Origin: Burkholderiales bacterium
Lineage (GTDB): Bacteria > Pseudomonadota > Gammaproteobacteria > Burkholderiales > Casimicrobiaceae
Length of the DNA stretch: 18,166 bases
Assembly (NCBI GenBank): GCA_025354075.1
Contig: JANXNO010000315.1
Span: 1-18,166 of the forward strand
Direction of reading: 5' to 3'
Part shown: piece after piece, positions 1 through 7,135 of the stretch
Layout: each line of letters begins with the position of its first letter
Numbering within the stretch: position 1 is the stretch's first letter
Made by a program: the position numbers and the translations under genes
The notes under the pieces: generated by a model
The model's input: only the letters and a program-made list of their open reading frames with translations
The model's database searches: none
What the model was told of the DNA's origin: nothing

Positions 1-1
1 G

Positions 2-991
2 CTGTGGGAGCTCGGCGTCGATACGATCAAGAGCGACTTCGGTGAACAGGTGCCGCACGACGCGCTAGCGCACAACGGCGACGCAGGCAGCCGCATTCAC
101 AACGTCAACGCGCATCTGTATAACCAGTGCGTGTACGAGGCTTCGCGCAACGCGTACGGCGATGAAGCATGCGTCTGGGGCCGGGCCGCGTGGATCGGCT
201 CGCAGCGCCATCCCGTGCAGTGGGGTGGCGACCCGCAAAGCGACTGGGAAGGCCTCGGCAACAGCCTGCGCGCGAGCATGAATCACGGCCATTCGGGTAC
301 GCCGTTTCACGCTACTGACGCCGGAGGCTTTTACGGCGCAACTCAGCCGGAGCCCGCGCTATATCTGCGCTGGGTACAGGCCGCAGTGTTCGCGTCGCAC
401 ATTCGAATTCATGGCATCGGTGCGCGCGAACCATGGTGCTTTGGCAAGAACGTTGAACGCATCGCCCGCGAATTTTTCGAGATTCGCTACAAGCTCTTGC
501 CGTACCTGCGCGGCGCCTGTGACCTCGCGGTCAAGACCGGTCTGCCGGTGATGCGCTCAATGGCGCTCATGCACCCCGACGACCGAATCGCGCGCGCGTT
601 CGAGCAACAGTTTTACTGTGGCCCACACCTAATAGTCATGCCTGTACTCAACGCAGAGGGCGATGTCGAAGGCTATCTACCCGACCACCCCGGTGGCTGG
701 TACGACCTATGGAGCGGCATGCACGTCGACGGCGGTGAGGTCATCACGCTCAACTACGATCTGGAACGCATTCCGGTGTTCGTAAAAGCTGGAACAGCGT
801 TGGCGATTGGGCCCGTTGTGCAGTCGACGCGACCACTGGAGGGACTAACACCCGTTGTAGCTGTCGCCGAATTCGGTCGCGCTGCAAAAGATCGTTACGA
901 AGTTTGCGCCAGCGGACAGGCGTTAACGCGTGATGGCGAAGACTGGCGCAGCTATGGTCAGCGCATCATGAATGTGAAGAGGTTCAGTTAA
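2..991 (+). CDS. GH31 family alpha-glycosidase (alpha-xylosidase-like), C-terminal part; 5' end outside the window
   Basis: The open frame enters from the left edge, so no start is visible; 329 residues are present. The fragment begins just before the GH31 nucleophile motif, KSDFGE, whose Asp is residue 12 of the fragment. The WGGD motif follows about 65 residues later (Asp 77). That spacing matches nucleophile to acid/base in E. coli YicI (D416/D482, from memory). It continues through the end of the (beta/alpha)8 barrel (HDIGG-like part replaced by HATDAGGF, then IRIHG and the RYKLLPYL helix) into the beta-sandwich that follows the barrel (YLPDHPGGWYDLWSG). The family hydrolyses terminal alpha-linked glucose or xylose; KxDFGE fits the YicI-like alpha-xylosidase group best, but substrate is not decided. 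It ends 24 bases from the stop of the convergent slmA, with no visible terminator hairpin. Confidence 0.9.
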   Translation: MWELGVDTIKSDFGEQVPHDALAHNGDAGSRIHNVNAHLYNQCVYEASRNAYGDEACVWGRAAWIGSQRHPVQWGGDPQSDWEGLGNSLRASMNHGHSGTPFHATDAGGFYGATQPEPALYLRWVQAAVFASHIRIHGIGAREPWCFGKNVERIAREFFEIRYKLLPYLRGACDLAVKTGLPVMRSMALMHPDDRIARAFEQQFYCGPHLIVMPVLNAEGDVEGYLPDHPGGWYDLWSGMHVDGGEVITLNYDLERIPVFVKAGTALAIGPVVQSTRPLEGLTPVVAVAEFGRAAKDRYEVCASGQALTRDGEDWRSYGQRIMNVKRFS

Positions 992-1015
992 ACGAACTGA
1001 CGTGTCCGCGCTGTC

Positions 1016-1591
1016 TTAAAGCCGGAACAAAGCCATCTGTTCCGCCCAATGCTCGCTGGGCGCGCGCTTGAAGCCCGATTTGGCGAACAGTTCCCAGCGG
1101 CCGATGACGAAGGCGCACAGGGCGTTGGCTTGAGCGCTTGCGGATGTACTGACTGCCGCACCATTGGATGCAGACACCAGTTGCAGCGCCTGCTTGAGAG
1201 ATGACTCGATGCGGTCGAGCAGTTGATTAATGCGCGTTTGCAAGCGCGTGTCTTCATGCACCAGCGCATCGCCAATCAACACGCGCACCATGCCGGGATT
1301 TTTCTCTGCAAAGTTGAGCAGCATGGACACCATGTGCTGCACCTGTGCGCGACCGTCGCGTTCGGTTTGCGTGATCTGATTGACCAGCGAGAAGACGGAC
1401 TCTTCAATGAATTCGATCAGCGCCTCAAACATTTGTGCTTTGCTGGCGAAGTGGCGATACAGCGCCGCCTCGGAAACGCCGACCTTGGCGGCGAGCGCGG
1501 CGGTGGTGATCTTTTCGCCCTGAGGCTGTTCGAGCATGCCCGCCAGCGTTTGCAGGATTTGCGTCTTCCGTTCGCCCGGCTTGGTGGCCAT
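1016..1591 (-). CDS. slmA: TetR-family regulator, nucleoid occlusion factor SlmA-like
   Basis: 191 residues. The N-terminal TetR helix-turn-helix spans about residues 26-60, with a core (KVGVSEAALYRHFASK) close to E. coli SlmA. The following SLIEFIE-like helix (ALIEFIEESVFSLVNQI) and the NPGMVRVLIGDAL and RINQLLDRIE segments also align with SlmA along its length (198 residues in E. coli, from memory). Known SlmA binds specific chromosomal sites and blocks FtsZ-ring assembly over the nucleoid; whether the betaproteobacterial protein does so is inferred from family. A strong Shine-Dalgarno (AGGGGAGA, about 5 bases before ATG) supports the start. It lies 87 bases downstream of argB on the same strand and could be co-transcribed with it. 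Confidence 0.88.
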   Translation of the reverse strand: MATKPGERKTQILQTLAGMLEQPQGEKITTAALAAKVGVSEAALYRHFASKAQMFEALIEFIEESVFSLVNQITQTERDGRAQVQHMVSMLLNFAEKNPGMVRVLIGDALVHEDTRLQTRINQLLDRIESSLKQALQLVSASNGAAVSTSASAQANALCAFVIGRWELFAKSGFKRAPSEHWAEQMALFRL

Positions 1592-1678
1592 GTCTGTCTC
1601 CCCTTTTTGTCACCGCGATTGTCGACGCTAAACCCGATTAGCGCGGCACTGCTTACCCCAACGCAATTCCGCTGAATA

Positions 1679-2563
1679 TCACTCCGCGCGGATCATCGTC
1701 CCAACGCCCTCTGATGTCAAAATTTCCAGCAGCAGCGCATGCTCCACGCGACCGTCGATGATGTGCGACGTCTTCACGCCGTGTTGCACAGCATCGAGCG
1801 CCCCCTGAATTTTTGGCTTCATGCCGCCGCTAATCGTGCCGTCTTCAAATAGCGCATTGATCTCTTCAAACGTGAGGCCGGTCAGCAGCTTCCCGCTCTT
1901 GTCGAGCACGCCAGGCGTGTTGGTCATCAGTACGAGTTTTTCGGCTTTGAGCGTTTGCGCAAGTTCGGACGCAACGAGGTCAGCGTTGATGTTGTACGCC
2001 TGACCATCCGCGCCAACGCCAATTGGCGCGACCACAGGGATGAAATCGGCTTTGTCGAGATGCATGATCAGCGTCGGATCAATGTGATAAATGTCGCCGA
2101 CAAAACCGATGTCAAGCATCTTGCCTTTTTCGGTTTCGCTCTCGACCATCATCTTCTTGGCGCGGATAAAACCGGCGTCCTGTCCATTCAAGCCAACCGC
2201 GTTGCCGCCGGCCTGATTGATAAGGCCGACGATCTCCTGATTCAGTTCGCCGAGCACGGCCTCAACCACATACAGCGTCTCGTCATCAGTGACGCGCATG
2301 CCCTGAATGAACGTACCTTTTTTGCCCGTTTTGCCCAACATTTCGTTGATCTGCGGGCCGCCGCCGTGCACCACGACTGGGTTCATACCGACCAGCTTCA
2401 ACATCACCACGTCGAAAGCAAAACTCTTTTTTAACCCCGGGTCGGTCATGGCGTTTCCGCCGTATTTAATAACCAGGGTCTTGTCGTGAAACTGACGGAT
2501 GTAGGGCAGCGCGTCAGACAGGATTTGCGCGCGGTCTGCGGCGGTGGCAGCGGTAAGGGACAT
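1679..2563 (-). CDS. argB: Acetylglutamate kinase
   Basis: 294 residues, the usual length for ArgB. It phosphorylates N-acetyl-L-glutamate with ATP in the second step of arginine synthesis, in the cytoplasm. Visible amino-acid-kinase features are KYGGNAM with Lys33, the glycine-rich HGGGPQIN (66-73), the substrate-side RVTD (90-93), the NINADLVA segment, and a C-terminal GGMKPKI lysine motif. These are all in the expected order with no gap or frameshift. The N-terminal helix (residues 8-27) before the kinase core is of the kind found in hexameric, arginine-inhibited enzymes; feedback inhibition is therefore possible but not shown. A promoter-like pair lies just upstream. The gene is between a hypothetical gene and slmA, all on the minus strand. 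Confidence 0.97.
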   Translation of the reverse strand: MSLTAATAADRAQILSDALPYIRQFHDKTLVIKYGGNAMTDPGLKKSFAFDVVMLKLVGMNPVVVHGGGPQINEMLGKTGKKGTFIQGMRVTDDETLYVVEAVLGELNQEIVGLINQAGGNAVGLNGQDAGFIRAKKMMVESETEKGKMLDIGFVGDIYHIDPTLIMHLDKADFIPVVAPIGVGADGQAYNINADLVASELAQTLKAEKLVLMTNTPGVLDKSGKLLTGLTFEEINALFEDGTISGGMKPKIQGALDAVQHGVKTSHIIDGRVEHALLLEILTSEGVGTMIRAE

Positions 2564-2596
2564 TGGGCGAGCCGAAGTGAGTGGGTATTTGCTCTG

Positions 2597-2624
2597 ATTC
2601 TATGCAAAGGCCAGCGCTACTCAA
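2597..2624 (-). promoter_or_regulatory. Candidate sigma70 promoter for argB
   Basis: Reading the minus strand, TTGAGT (2624-2619, 4/6 to TTGACA) is separated by 16 bases from TAGAAT (2602-2597, 5/6 to TATAAT). Transcription would start near 2590, leaving a leader of about 27 bases before the argB ATG at 2563. The position in a 100-base gap after the upstream gene fits. This was found by eye only and is not tested. Confidence 0.45.
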
Positions 2625-2663
2625 GGGCTTTATGCATTGAAACCATGCGCGTTGCACAGGCGA

Positions 2664-3302
2664 TCAGCCAGGCGTGCGAAATCCGCCTTCGATCCAGGCC
2701 ACAGCGCTGGTTGCGGTGAGCTTGAAGCTTGCAGGTGCCTTCACTTGCGCGAGCGTGTCACCCCTCACATCGGTAGCGGTGAGCGTGGCGTACGGAAAAT
2801 CGTCGTCAGGGATGATTTTCAGCGTAACGCGCACTTCGATGGCGACGTCGTCAATGCGCGCGCTGACCCGCACTTCCTTGTTCAACGTCGCGTGACGCTG
2901 CTGCTCGCTGCGGCTGACGAATTCGGTGGCCGTCTTGACCAGCGTGTGAAACGCGCTGGTGTCGAGCGGCTTCGGATCCTTTTTGTTTCGCCCCATAGTC
3001 CACGGGCCGATGAGGGCAGGCTCGCGCGCACCGTCGCGGGTCATCTCAACTGCCCACCCATCGTCGTCTTCGTTCTTGACGATGCGCGCAGACCAGCCGT
3101 CGTCTTTCCAGTGACGCGGATCCTGCGTCTTTGGATCGCGCCGCACTGGGGGTGAGTCGTTGCCTTCGCCAGTGCCGCCAGTGTCTTCGTGTAAGCCCAA
3201 AATATCACAGCCTTTTTTTCGAGTGAGCGATCCGTTGCCTGCCACGGGATCCCGGAGAACGCCGAGCGCTGCAACCGCGAGCAAAGCGTACACGACCAAC
3301 AC
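2664..3302 (-). CDS. Hypothetical protein with N-terminal membrane anchor
   Basis: 212 residues if it starts at the GTG at 3302; the frame is closed by a stop 24 codons upstream and there is no ATG near, so the start is uncertain. Residues 1-16 (VLVVYALLAVAALGVL) form a short hydrophobic segment. It is followed by a Lys/Arg-containing linker, so the protein is probably anchored in the inner membrane with the rest outside, or is exported. The remainder is hydrophilic, with a GPWTMGRNKKDPKPLD segment near residue 100 and a beta-rich C-terminal half. I do not recognise a named domain; similar proteins of unknown function are, as I remember, found in other Betaproteobacteria. It precedes argB by 100 bases on the same strand. 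The opposite-strand reading frames here look like shadows. Confidence 0.6.
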   Translation of the reverse strand: MLVVYALLAVAALGVLRDPVAGNGSLTRKKGCDILGLHEDTGGTGEGNDSPPVRRDPKTQDPRHWKDDGWSARIVKNEDDDGWAVEMTRDGAREPALIGPWTMGRNKKDPKPLDTSAFHTLVKTATEFVSRSEQQRHATLNKEVRVSARIDDVAIEVRVTLKIIPDDDFPYATLTATDVRGDTLAQVKAPASFKLTATSAVAWIEGGFRTPG

Positions 3303-3454
3303 GGTTGGAAGCGGGAGTGGCCCGCAGCGCGCGACGTTGGCGTCCCGCGTCCAGGCGTTCGATGAGACAAATTAGCTTTGATTGGAACCAAAAATATCGA
3401 AATAAGCTATTTAATGGCTTTCACGCAAAACCCTTGTTTTTTGTGGGCTTAGGC

Positions 3455-3475
3455 GCGATTTATCGATAAAGTCGC
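3455..3475. repeat. Palindrome in the divergent promoter region
   Basis: TTTATCGATAAA (3459-3470) is a perfect 12-base palindrome. It is flanked by GCGA (3455-3458) and TCGC (3472-3475), which extend the dyad with one inserted base. It sits in the AT-rich region between the hypothetical gene (minus) and the riboswitch promoter (plus), where an operator would be expected. Apart from this site, the stretch 3303-3510 shows no gene that I can support. Confidence 0.5.
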
Positions 3476-3510
3476 AAATACCGTCAATCAAGCGCCAAGC
3501 CTTATCCTAC

Positions 3511-3540
3511 TTGGATTGCTGGCAAAAGCAGCCGTAAAAT
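3511..3540 (+). promoter_or_regulatory. Candidate sigma70 promoter for the riboswitch-TerC operon
   Basis: TAAAAT (3535-3540, 5/6 to TATAAT) lies 18 bases after TTGGAT (3511-3516, only 3/6 to TTGACA). Transcription would begin near 3547, about 35 bases before the riboswitch core, which is a sensible distance. The weak -35 keeps confidence moderate. Confidence 0.4.
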
Positions 3541-3582
3541 TTGCGTTGCATTTTCAACGTGCCGTGAAACAATAAGAGGATT

Positions 3583-3716
3583 GAAGGGGAGTAGCCCCCA
3601 CACCGATGTCGTCAATACGGGTGCTGCGCAAAAAATGCGTTGCGCCCCGGTCTCGGTGGGCAAGTGAGCGCAAGCGATTGCAAGGCAATCGGGCTCCTGC
3701 CAGGCAAGACCTTCGC
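3583..3716 (+). ncRNA. yybP-ykoY family manganese riboswitch
   Basis: The conserved blocks of this Mn2+-sensing aptamer are present in order: GGGGAGTAG (3586-3594), GTCGTCAATACGG (3608-3620) and GGCAAGACC (3703-3711). The closing P1 helix can form between GAAGG (3583-3587) and CCTTC (3710-3714). Between the blocks lies a variable arm with a clear hairpin, GATTG/CAATC (3676-3680 with 3686-3690). The family, known from E. coli alx and mntP and B. subtilis ykoY and yybP, binds Mn2+ at the junction of two parallel helices and turns on export or metalation genes. Here it leads two TerC-family genes, which is the expected target class. A short T run (3717-3722) follows the aptamer directly. Confidence 0.92.
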
Positions 3717-3764
3717 TTTTTTGACCGCAACTCGCGTTTCCGCGTGCGGGCATATTGGCGAAGG
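3710..3764 (+). promoter_or_regulatory. Probable riboswitch expression platform (alternative helix)
   Basis: CCTTCGC (3710-3716), the 3' strand of the aptamer's P1 helix, is perfectly complementary over 7 bases to GCGAAGG (3758-3764). Pairing with this downstream strand would break P1, so the two helices exclude each other. Between them lies a hairpin with CCGCA (3725-3729) and TGCGG (3745-3749) around CGCG/CGCG. This is what a switching platform should look like. Whether it acts on transcription or translation cannot be told from the sequence. Confidence 0.55.
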
Positions 3765-3807
3765 CTATTTGGACACCCGGCACCCCCGATCGTGATCGAA
3801 AACCAGC

Positions 3808-3840
3808 GTTGCCACGTGTCTGCCCGCACCGCGTGGCAAC
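3808..3840 (+). promoter_or_regulatory. 9-bp hairpin just before the first TerC gene
   Basis: GTTGCCACG (3808-3816) pairs perfectly with CGTGGCAAC (3832-3840) around a 15-base loop. It ends 15 bases before the ATG at 3856. No T run follows at once, so it is not a canonical terminator; the next T6 run is inside codons 3-5 of the gene. It may influence ribosome access to the weak GGA ribosome-binding element at 3844-3846. Confidence 0.5.
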
Positions 3841-3855
3841 CCTGGACGCATCGTT

Positions 3856-4572
3856 ATGGAAATTTTTTCAACCCCGTTTTTGATGGCCTTGCTGACCATC
3901 ATCGTCATTGACCTCGTGCTCGCCGGCGACAACGCGCTCGTCATCGGTCTGGCCGCACGCAACGTGCCGCAGCACATGCAAAAGCGCGTTATTTTGTGGG
4001 GCACAGCGGGCGCAATCGCCATCCGTATAGCGTTCACACTGGGCATTGTGTGGCTGCTAAAAATCCCCGGTCTCATGCTCGCGGGTGGCTTACTGCTGCT
4101 GCCTGTCGCCTACAAACTGATGAACCCCAGCCATGACGCTGGGGACAACCACGGTACGACCAGCAACAATTTCTGGGGCGCGCTTAAAACCATCATCGTC
4201 GCTGATGCGTTGATGGGCGTAGACAACGTGCTTGGCGTAGCGGGTGCGGCAAACGGCAGCTTCCTGCTCGTGGTGTTGGGCTTATTAATCAGCGTGCCGA
4301 TCATGGTGTGGGGCTCAACGCTGGTTCTGAAATGGGTGGATCGCTTTCCGTCGATCATCACCATCGGTTCTGGCGTGCTGATCTGGACCGCGACACAAAT
4401 GATTCTCGATGAGAAATTGCTCACGCCATACCTACCAGCGCACACATGGTTTGACGAATTGAGTGGCGCGATTTTGACCGGCGCGCTGCTCGCTGCGTTT
4501 ATGTATCGGCAACGGCTGAATAGGCGGGCTCGCGGGAAGGCGATCGCCGCGCCGACTCGCTCGAACGCGTAG
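3856..4572 (+). CDS. TerC-family integral membrane protein, YjbE type (probable Mn2+ efflux/metalation)
   Basis: 238 residues, mostly hydrophobic, with about seven membrane segments. TerC proteins are internally duplicated, and both halves show the paired acidic motif: D19 with D25-N26 (DLVLAGDN) and D117 with D123-N124 (DALMGVDN). These residues lie in membrane helices and are thought to bind the metal. The sequence fits the riboswitch-associated YjbE subgroup (DNALVIGLAARNVP). In B. subtilis, related TerC proteins are linked to Mn2+ export and loading of secreted enzymes; the same role here is inferred from family and from the manganese riboswitch upstream. The ribosome-binding site is weak (GGA, 9 bases before ATG). 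The C-terminus is basic and probably cytoplasmic. Confidence 0.9.
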   Translation: MEIFSTPFLMALLTIIVIDLVLAGDNALVIGLAARNVPQHMQKRVILWGTAGAIAIRIAFTLGIVWLLKIPGLMLAGGLLLLPVAYKLMNPSHDAGDNHGTTSNNFWGALKTIIVADALMGVDNVLGVAGAANGSFLLVVLGLLISVPIMVWGSTLVLKWVDRFPSIITIGSGVLIWTATQMILDEKLLTPYLPAHTWFDELSGAILTGALLAAFMYRQRLNRRARGKAIAAPTRSNA

Positions 4573-4597
4573 TTAACAAAATGATCATGAGCGCACG

Positions 4598-4628
4598 CGC
4601 CAGATCGCGCTCGTCGCGCAGTCTGGCG
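4598..4628 (+). other. Intergenic hairpin between the two TerC genes
   Basis: CGCCAGA (4598-4604) pairs with TCTGGCG (4622-4628), with an inner GCGC/GCGC extension. No T run follows, so a terminator is unlikely. It could be an mRNA-processing or stability element that sets unequal expression of the two genes. No second riboswitch was found in this 101-base gap. Confidence 0.4.
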
Positions 4629-4673
4629 TAAACGCCGCGCTCCGCCCGCCACAACATTAAACAAGGAAACAAC

Positions 4674-5639
4674 GTGGAAACCATCGGAACTTGGTGGATG
4701 TGGACGGGCTTTGCCGTCTTCGTCGTGATTGCGATTGCCATCGACTTATTGGTCATGGAAAAGCAGGGGGCGCACAAGGTCACCGCCCGAGAGGCCGTGG
4801 GCTGGAGCCTGCTTTGGTTCTCACTGGCGTTCGTATTCGTGGCGCTGCTGTGGTGGTATCTCAACGTCAACCAGGGACGAAGCGTTGCCAACGAAGTGTC
4901 GATGCAGTTCATCACCGGCTATCTGGTGGAGAAGAGTCTGTCGGTCGATAATATTTTCGTGTTCCTGATGATCTTCAGTTATTTCGCCATCCCGGCTGAG
5001 TTTCAAAAGAGAGCGCTGATCATCGGCATCATCGGCGCCATCGTGCTGCGCGCGATTTTGATTCTGATGGGCGCGTGGCTGCTGGCCCATTTTCATTGGC
5101 TGCTGTATGTGTTTGGCGCGTTTCTTGTGTTCACTGGAATCAAGATGTGGCTGGCAGCGGGTAAGGAGCCGGACGTCGCGCAGAACCCGGTGCTTCGCTT
5201 GCTGCGCACGCGAATGAAGATCACCACACAATTCGACGGCGAAAAAATGTCCACCATGATCGACGGCGTGAAGCACTACACGCCGCTGTTTGTGGTGCTC
5301 ATTTTGATCGGCACGACTGATGTGATTTTTGCAGTGGACTCCATCCCCGCAATTTTTGCTATTACCGAAGATCCGTTCATCGTGTTGACCGCAAATATTT
5401 TTGCCATTCTGGGTCTCCGCGCCTTGTATTTTCTGCTCGCTGATCTGGCGGATCGATTTCACCTGCTCGCATATGGTCTCGCGCTTGTGCTGATTTTTAT
5501 TGGTAGCAAGATGCTCTTGCTGGACGTCTACAAAATCAACATCGGCGTGGCGCTGGGCGTGACCGCAGGCATCATTGCCACCTCGATGATTGCGTCTCTC
5601 TACACCTCGCGCGGCACGAAAAGCGGAGCAGCAAAGTAG
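4674..5639 (+). CDS. alx: TerC-family membrane protein, Alx type (Mn2+ exporter-like)
   Basis: 321 residues, the same length as E. coli Alx as I recall it, and collinear with it: METIGTWWMWTGF start, WWYL around residue 60, EKSLSVDNIF near residue 85, LYVFGAFLVFTGIKM, then DVIFAVDSIPAIFA near residue 220. The two acidic membrane motifs (VDN and VDS) are the probable metal site. E. coli Alx exports Mn2+ and is induced by alkali and manganese through a yybP-ykoY riboswitch. The start is GTG at 4674, chosen because AAGGAA (4663-4668) lies 5 bases upstream and the N-terminus matches the family. One oddity: the residue before TTDVIF is Gly, where Alx relatives carry Glu. It follows the YjbE-type gene by 101 bases, probably in one operon. 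Confidence 0.92.
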   Translation: METIGTWWMWTGFAVFVVIAIAIDLLVMEKQGAHKVTAREAVGWSLLWFSLAFVFVALLWWYLNVNQGRSVANEVSMQFITGYLVEKSLSVDNIFVFLMIFSYFAIPAEFQKRALIIGIIGAIVLRAILILMGAWLLAHFHWLLYVFGAFLVFTGIKMWLAAGKEPDVAQNPVLRLLRTRMKITTQFDGEKMSTMIDGVKHYTPLFVVLILIGTTDVIFAVDSIPAIFAITEDPFIVLTANIFAILGLRALYFLLADLADRFHLLAYGLALVLIFIGSKMLLLDVYKINIGVALGVTAGIIATSMIASLYTSRGTKSGAAK

Positions 5640-5642
5640 CGT

Positions 5643-6194
5643 ATGCGAATCAAACGCTGGTTTCGCGCTCTTGAGCCGCGAGTGCTGCACGAGCTTGATC
5701 GACCATGGCTTGCCTGGGCCAAACCTTGGCTGGACCGTCATGATCTTTTTGCGTTCAATCGGCGGCCATTGGCGATGGGCGTCGCCGTTGGCTTGTTTTG
5801 CGGCCTGATTCCTGGCCCGTTGCAAGTGGCGGGCACCATCGTCGCATGTTCGTTGCTGCGCGCCAACATTGTGGCAGGCGTGATCACCACGTTCTATACC
5901 AATCCGCTCACCATCATTCCGCTCTACATCGCTGCCTTTCATATTGGCGACTACATGCTGCCGGGCGACTATATGTTGCAACCGTTTGGCACGGCGGCGG
6001 TGGGAACGACGGAATGGTTCAGCGCGGTGTACGAGTGGATTCAGTCGCTTGGATGGCCGCTGGTTGTGGGCTTGCCGGTCATGGGGCTGTGGTTTGCAGT
6101 CAACGGATATTGGCTGGTTAACTATCTTTGGCTGAGGCCTGTTGCAGCGCGACTCAAGCGGATGAAATCACGCCGGTTAGCGCGCGCGCCCTAG
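5643..6194 (+). CDS. DUF2062 domain membrane protein
   Basis: 183 residues. The DUF2062 core is visible from about residue 38: a basic amphipathic lead (RRPLAMGVAVGLFCGLIPGPLQ), a second hydrophobic segment, then the conserved YTNPLTIIPLY stretch near residue 87, and a last membrane helix near residues 140-162 (LVVGLPVMGLWFAV). The family's biochemical role is not known; it is an inner-membrane protein. The ATG is 3 bases after the alx stop codon, so the two are almost certainly co-transcribed and may be translationally coupled. That ties this unknown to the manganese-riboswitch operon. Its stop overlaps the xerC stop on the other strand in one CTAG. Confidence 0.88.
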   Translation: MRIKRWFRALEPRVLHELDRPWLAWAKPWLDRHDLFAFNRRPLAMGVAVGLFCGLIPGPLQVAGTIVACSLLRANIVAGVITTFYTNPLTIIPLYIAAFHIGDYMLPGDYMLQPFGTAAVGTTEWFSAVYEWIQSLGWPLVVGLPVMGLWFAVNGYWLVNYLWLRPVAARLKRMKSRRLARAP

Positions 6195-7114
6195 TCTGAA
6201 GTTTTCTTTTGCGAACGCGCTCGTGCGCGCGGGTGAGCCTGATCGTAAACCTTCGCCAGATGCTGAAAATCGAGATGTGTGTAGACCTGTGTTGACGCGA
6301 TACTCGCGTGACCCATCAACTCCTGCACCGCGCGCAAATCGCCCGAACTTTGCAACACATGCGATGCGAAGGAATGGCGCAGACGATGTGGATAAACGTT
6401 TGAGGAAATCCCCTGTTGCAACGCGCGCGCCTTCAGCGCTTTGCGCACCACGGGCGCGGCAATGCGCTCTCCGCGAGCACCGAGAAAGACTGCGTTGGTA
6501 TCAATCACATTAACGCCGACAGTACGCTGTGCAATCCACGATTGCAGCGCCGCGCAGGCGGGGGCACCCAGCGGCACGACGCGCTCCTTGCGCCCTTTGC
6601 CGAACACGCGCAGTTCATGATTGGCAAGGTCAACATCGGCGAGATCAATGCCGACCAGTTCGCCCATACGAATGCCGCAACCGTACAGCACCTCGAACAT
6701 CGCCTGATCGCGCGCGACGATCCACGCAGATTGCTGTGCATCGTTTTCCACGGGTGCGCTGACCAGTCGCACCGCTTCTGTTTCAGTCAACGCGTTCGGC
6801 AATCGCTTGGCCGCTTTCGGCGCTTTGATGCCGACAAACACCGTTGAGCTGAATGTTGCGTCGGTCTTGCTCAAATAGCGAAACCAGGCACGCCATGCCG
6901 ACAGCGTGACAGCAAGCGTTCGTGGCGACAAACCTTGTGCGTGCAGCTTTGCCAAAGCACGCTGCAAGTCGTGCCGCTTGATGTGTGCGAGCGGTGTGTC
7001 GCCCGCTGCGGTGATCAAACTTTCGCAGGCGCGCAGATAGCGCTCCCGAGTCTGCGGCGCTCCTCGCGATGCAAGGTTTTCGCCGAATGCCGTAAGCGCT
7101 GCGCGATTGTCCAT
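6191..7114 (-). CDS. xerC: Tyrosine recombinase XerC
   Basis: 307 residues, normal for XerC. It has an N-terminal SAM-like DNA-binding domain (about 1-90) and a C-terminal catalytic domain with all active-site residues: R149 (CGIRMGEL), K173 (FGKGRKER), H243 and R246 (HRLRHSF), H269 (LMGHASI) and the nucleophile Y278 (TQVYTHL). With XerD it resolves chromosome dimers at dif next to the septum. It is the third gene of the dapF–DUF484–xerC operon, a common proteobacterial order that helps separate XerC from XerD. The gap to the DUF484 gene is 21 bases; no strong Shine-Dalgarno is seen. It is complete, with a short basic tail. Confidence 0.95.
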   Translation of the reverse strand: MDNRAALTAFGENLASRGAPQTRERYLRACESLITAAGDTPLAHIKRHDLQRALAKLHAQGLSPRTLAVTLSAWRAWFRYLSKTDATFSSTVFVGIKAPKAAKRLPNALTETEAVRLVSAPVENDAQQSAWIVARDQAMFEVLYGCGIRMGELVGIDLADVDLANHELRVFGKGRKERVVPLGAPACAALQSWIAQRTVGVNVIDTNAVFLGARGERIAAPVVRKALKARALQQGISSNVYPHRLRHSFASHVLQSSGDLRAVQELMGHASIASTQVYTHLDFQHLAKVYDQAHPRARARSQKKTSD

Positions 7115-7135
7115 TAACGCGACACGCGACGTGAC

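Noticed and set aside
2564..2663. SlmA-binding site near argB (GTGAGT at 2578)
   Set aside because: Only one half of the GTGAGTACTCAC site is present; the second half does not match.
4821..5981. Minus-strand open frame of 386 codons across alx and the DUF2062 gene
   Set aside because: It is opposite two well-supported genes, rich in His, Gln and Arg, and has no family features. It is a shadow frame.
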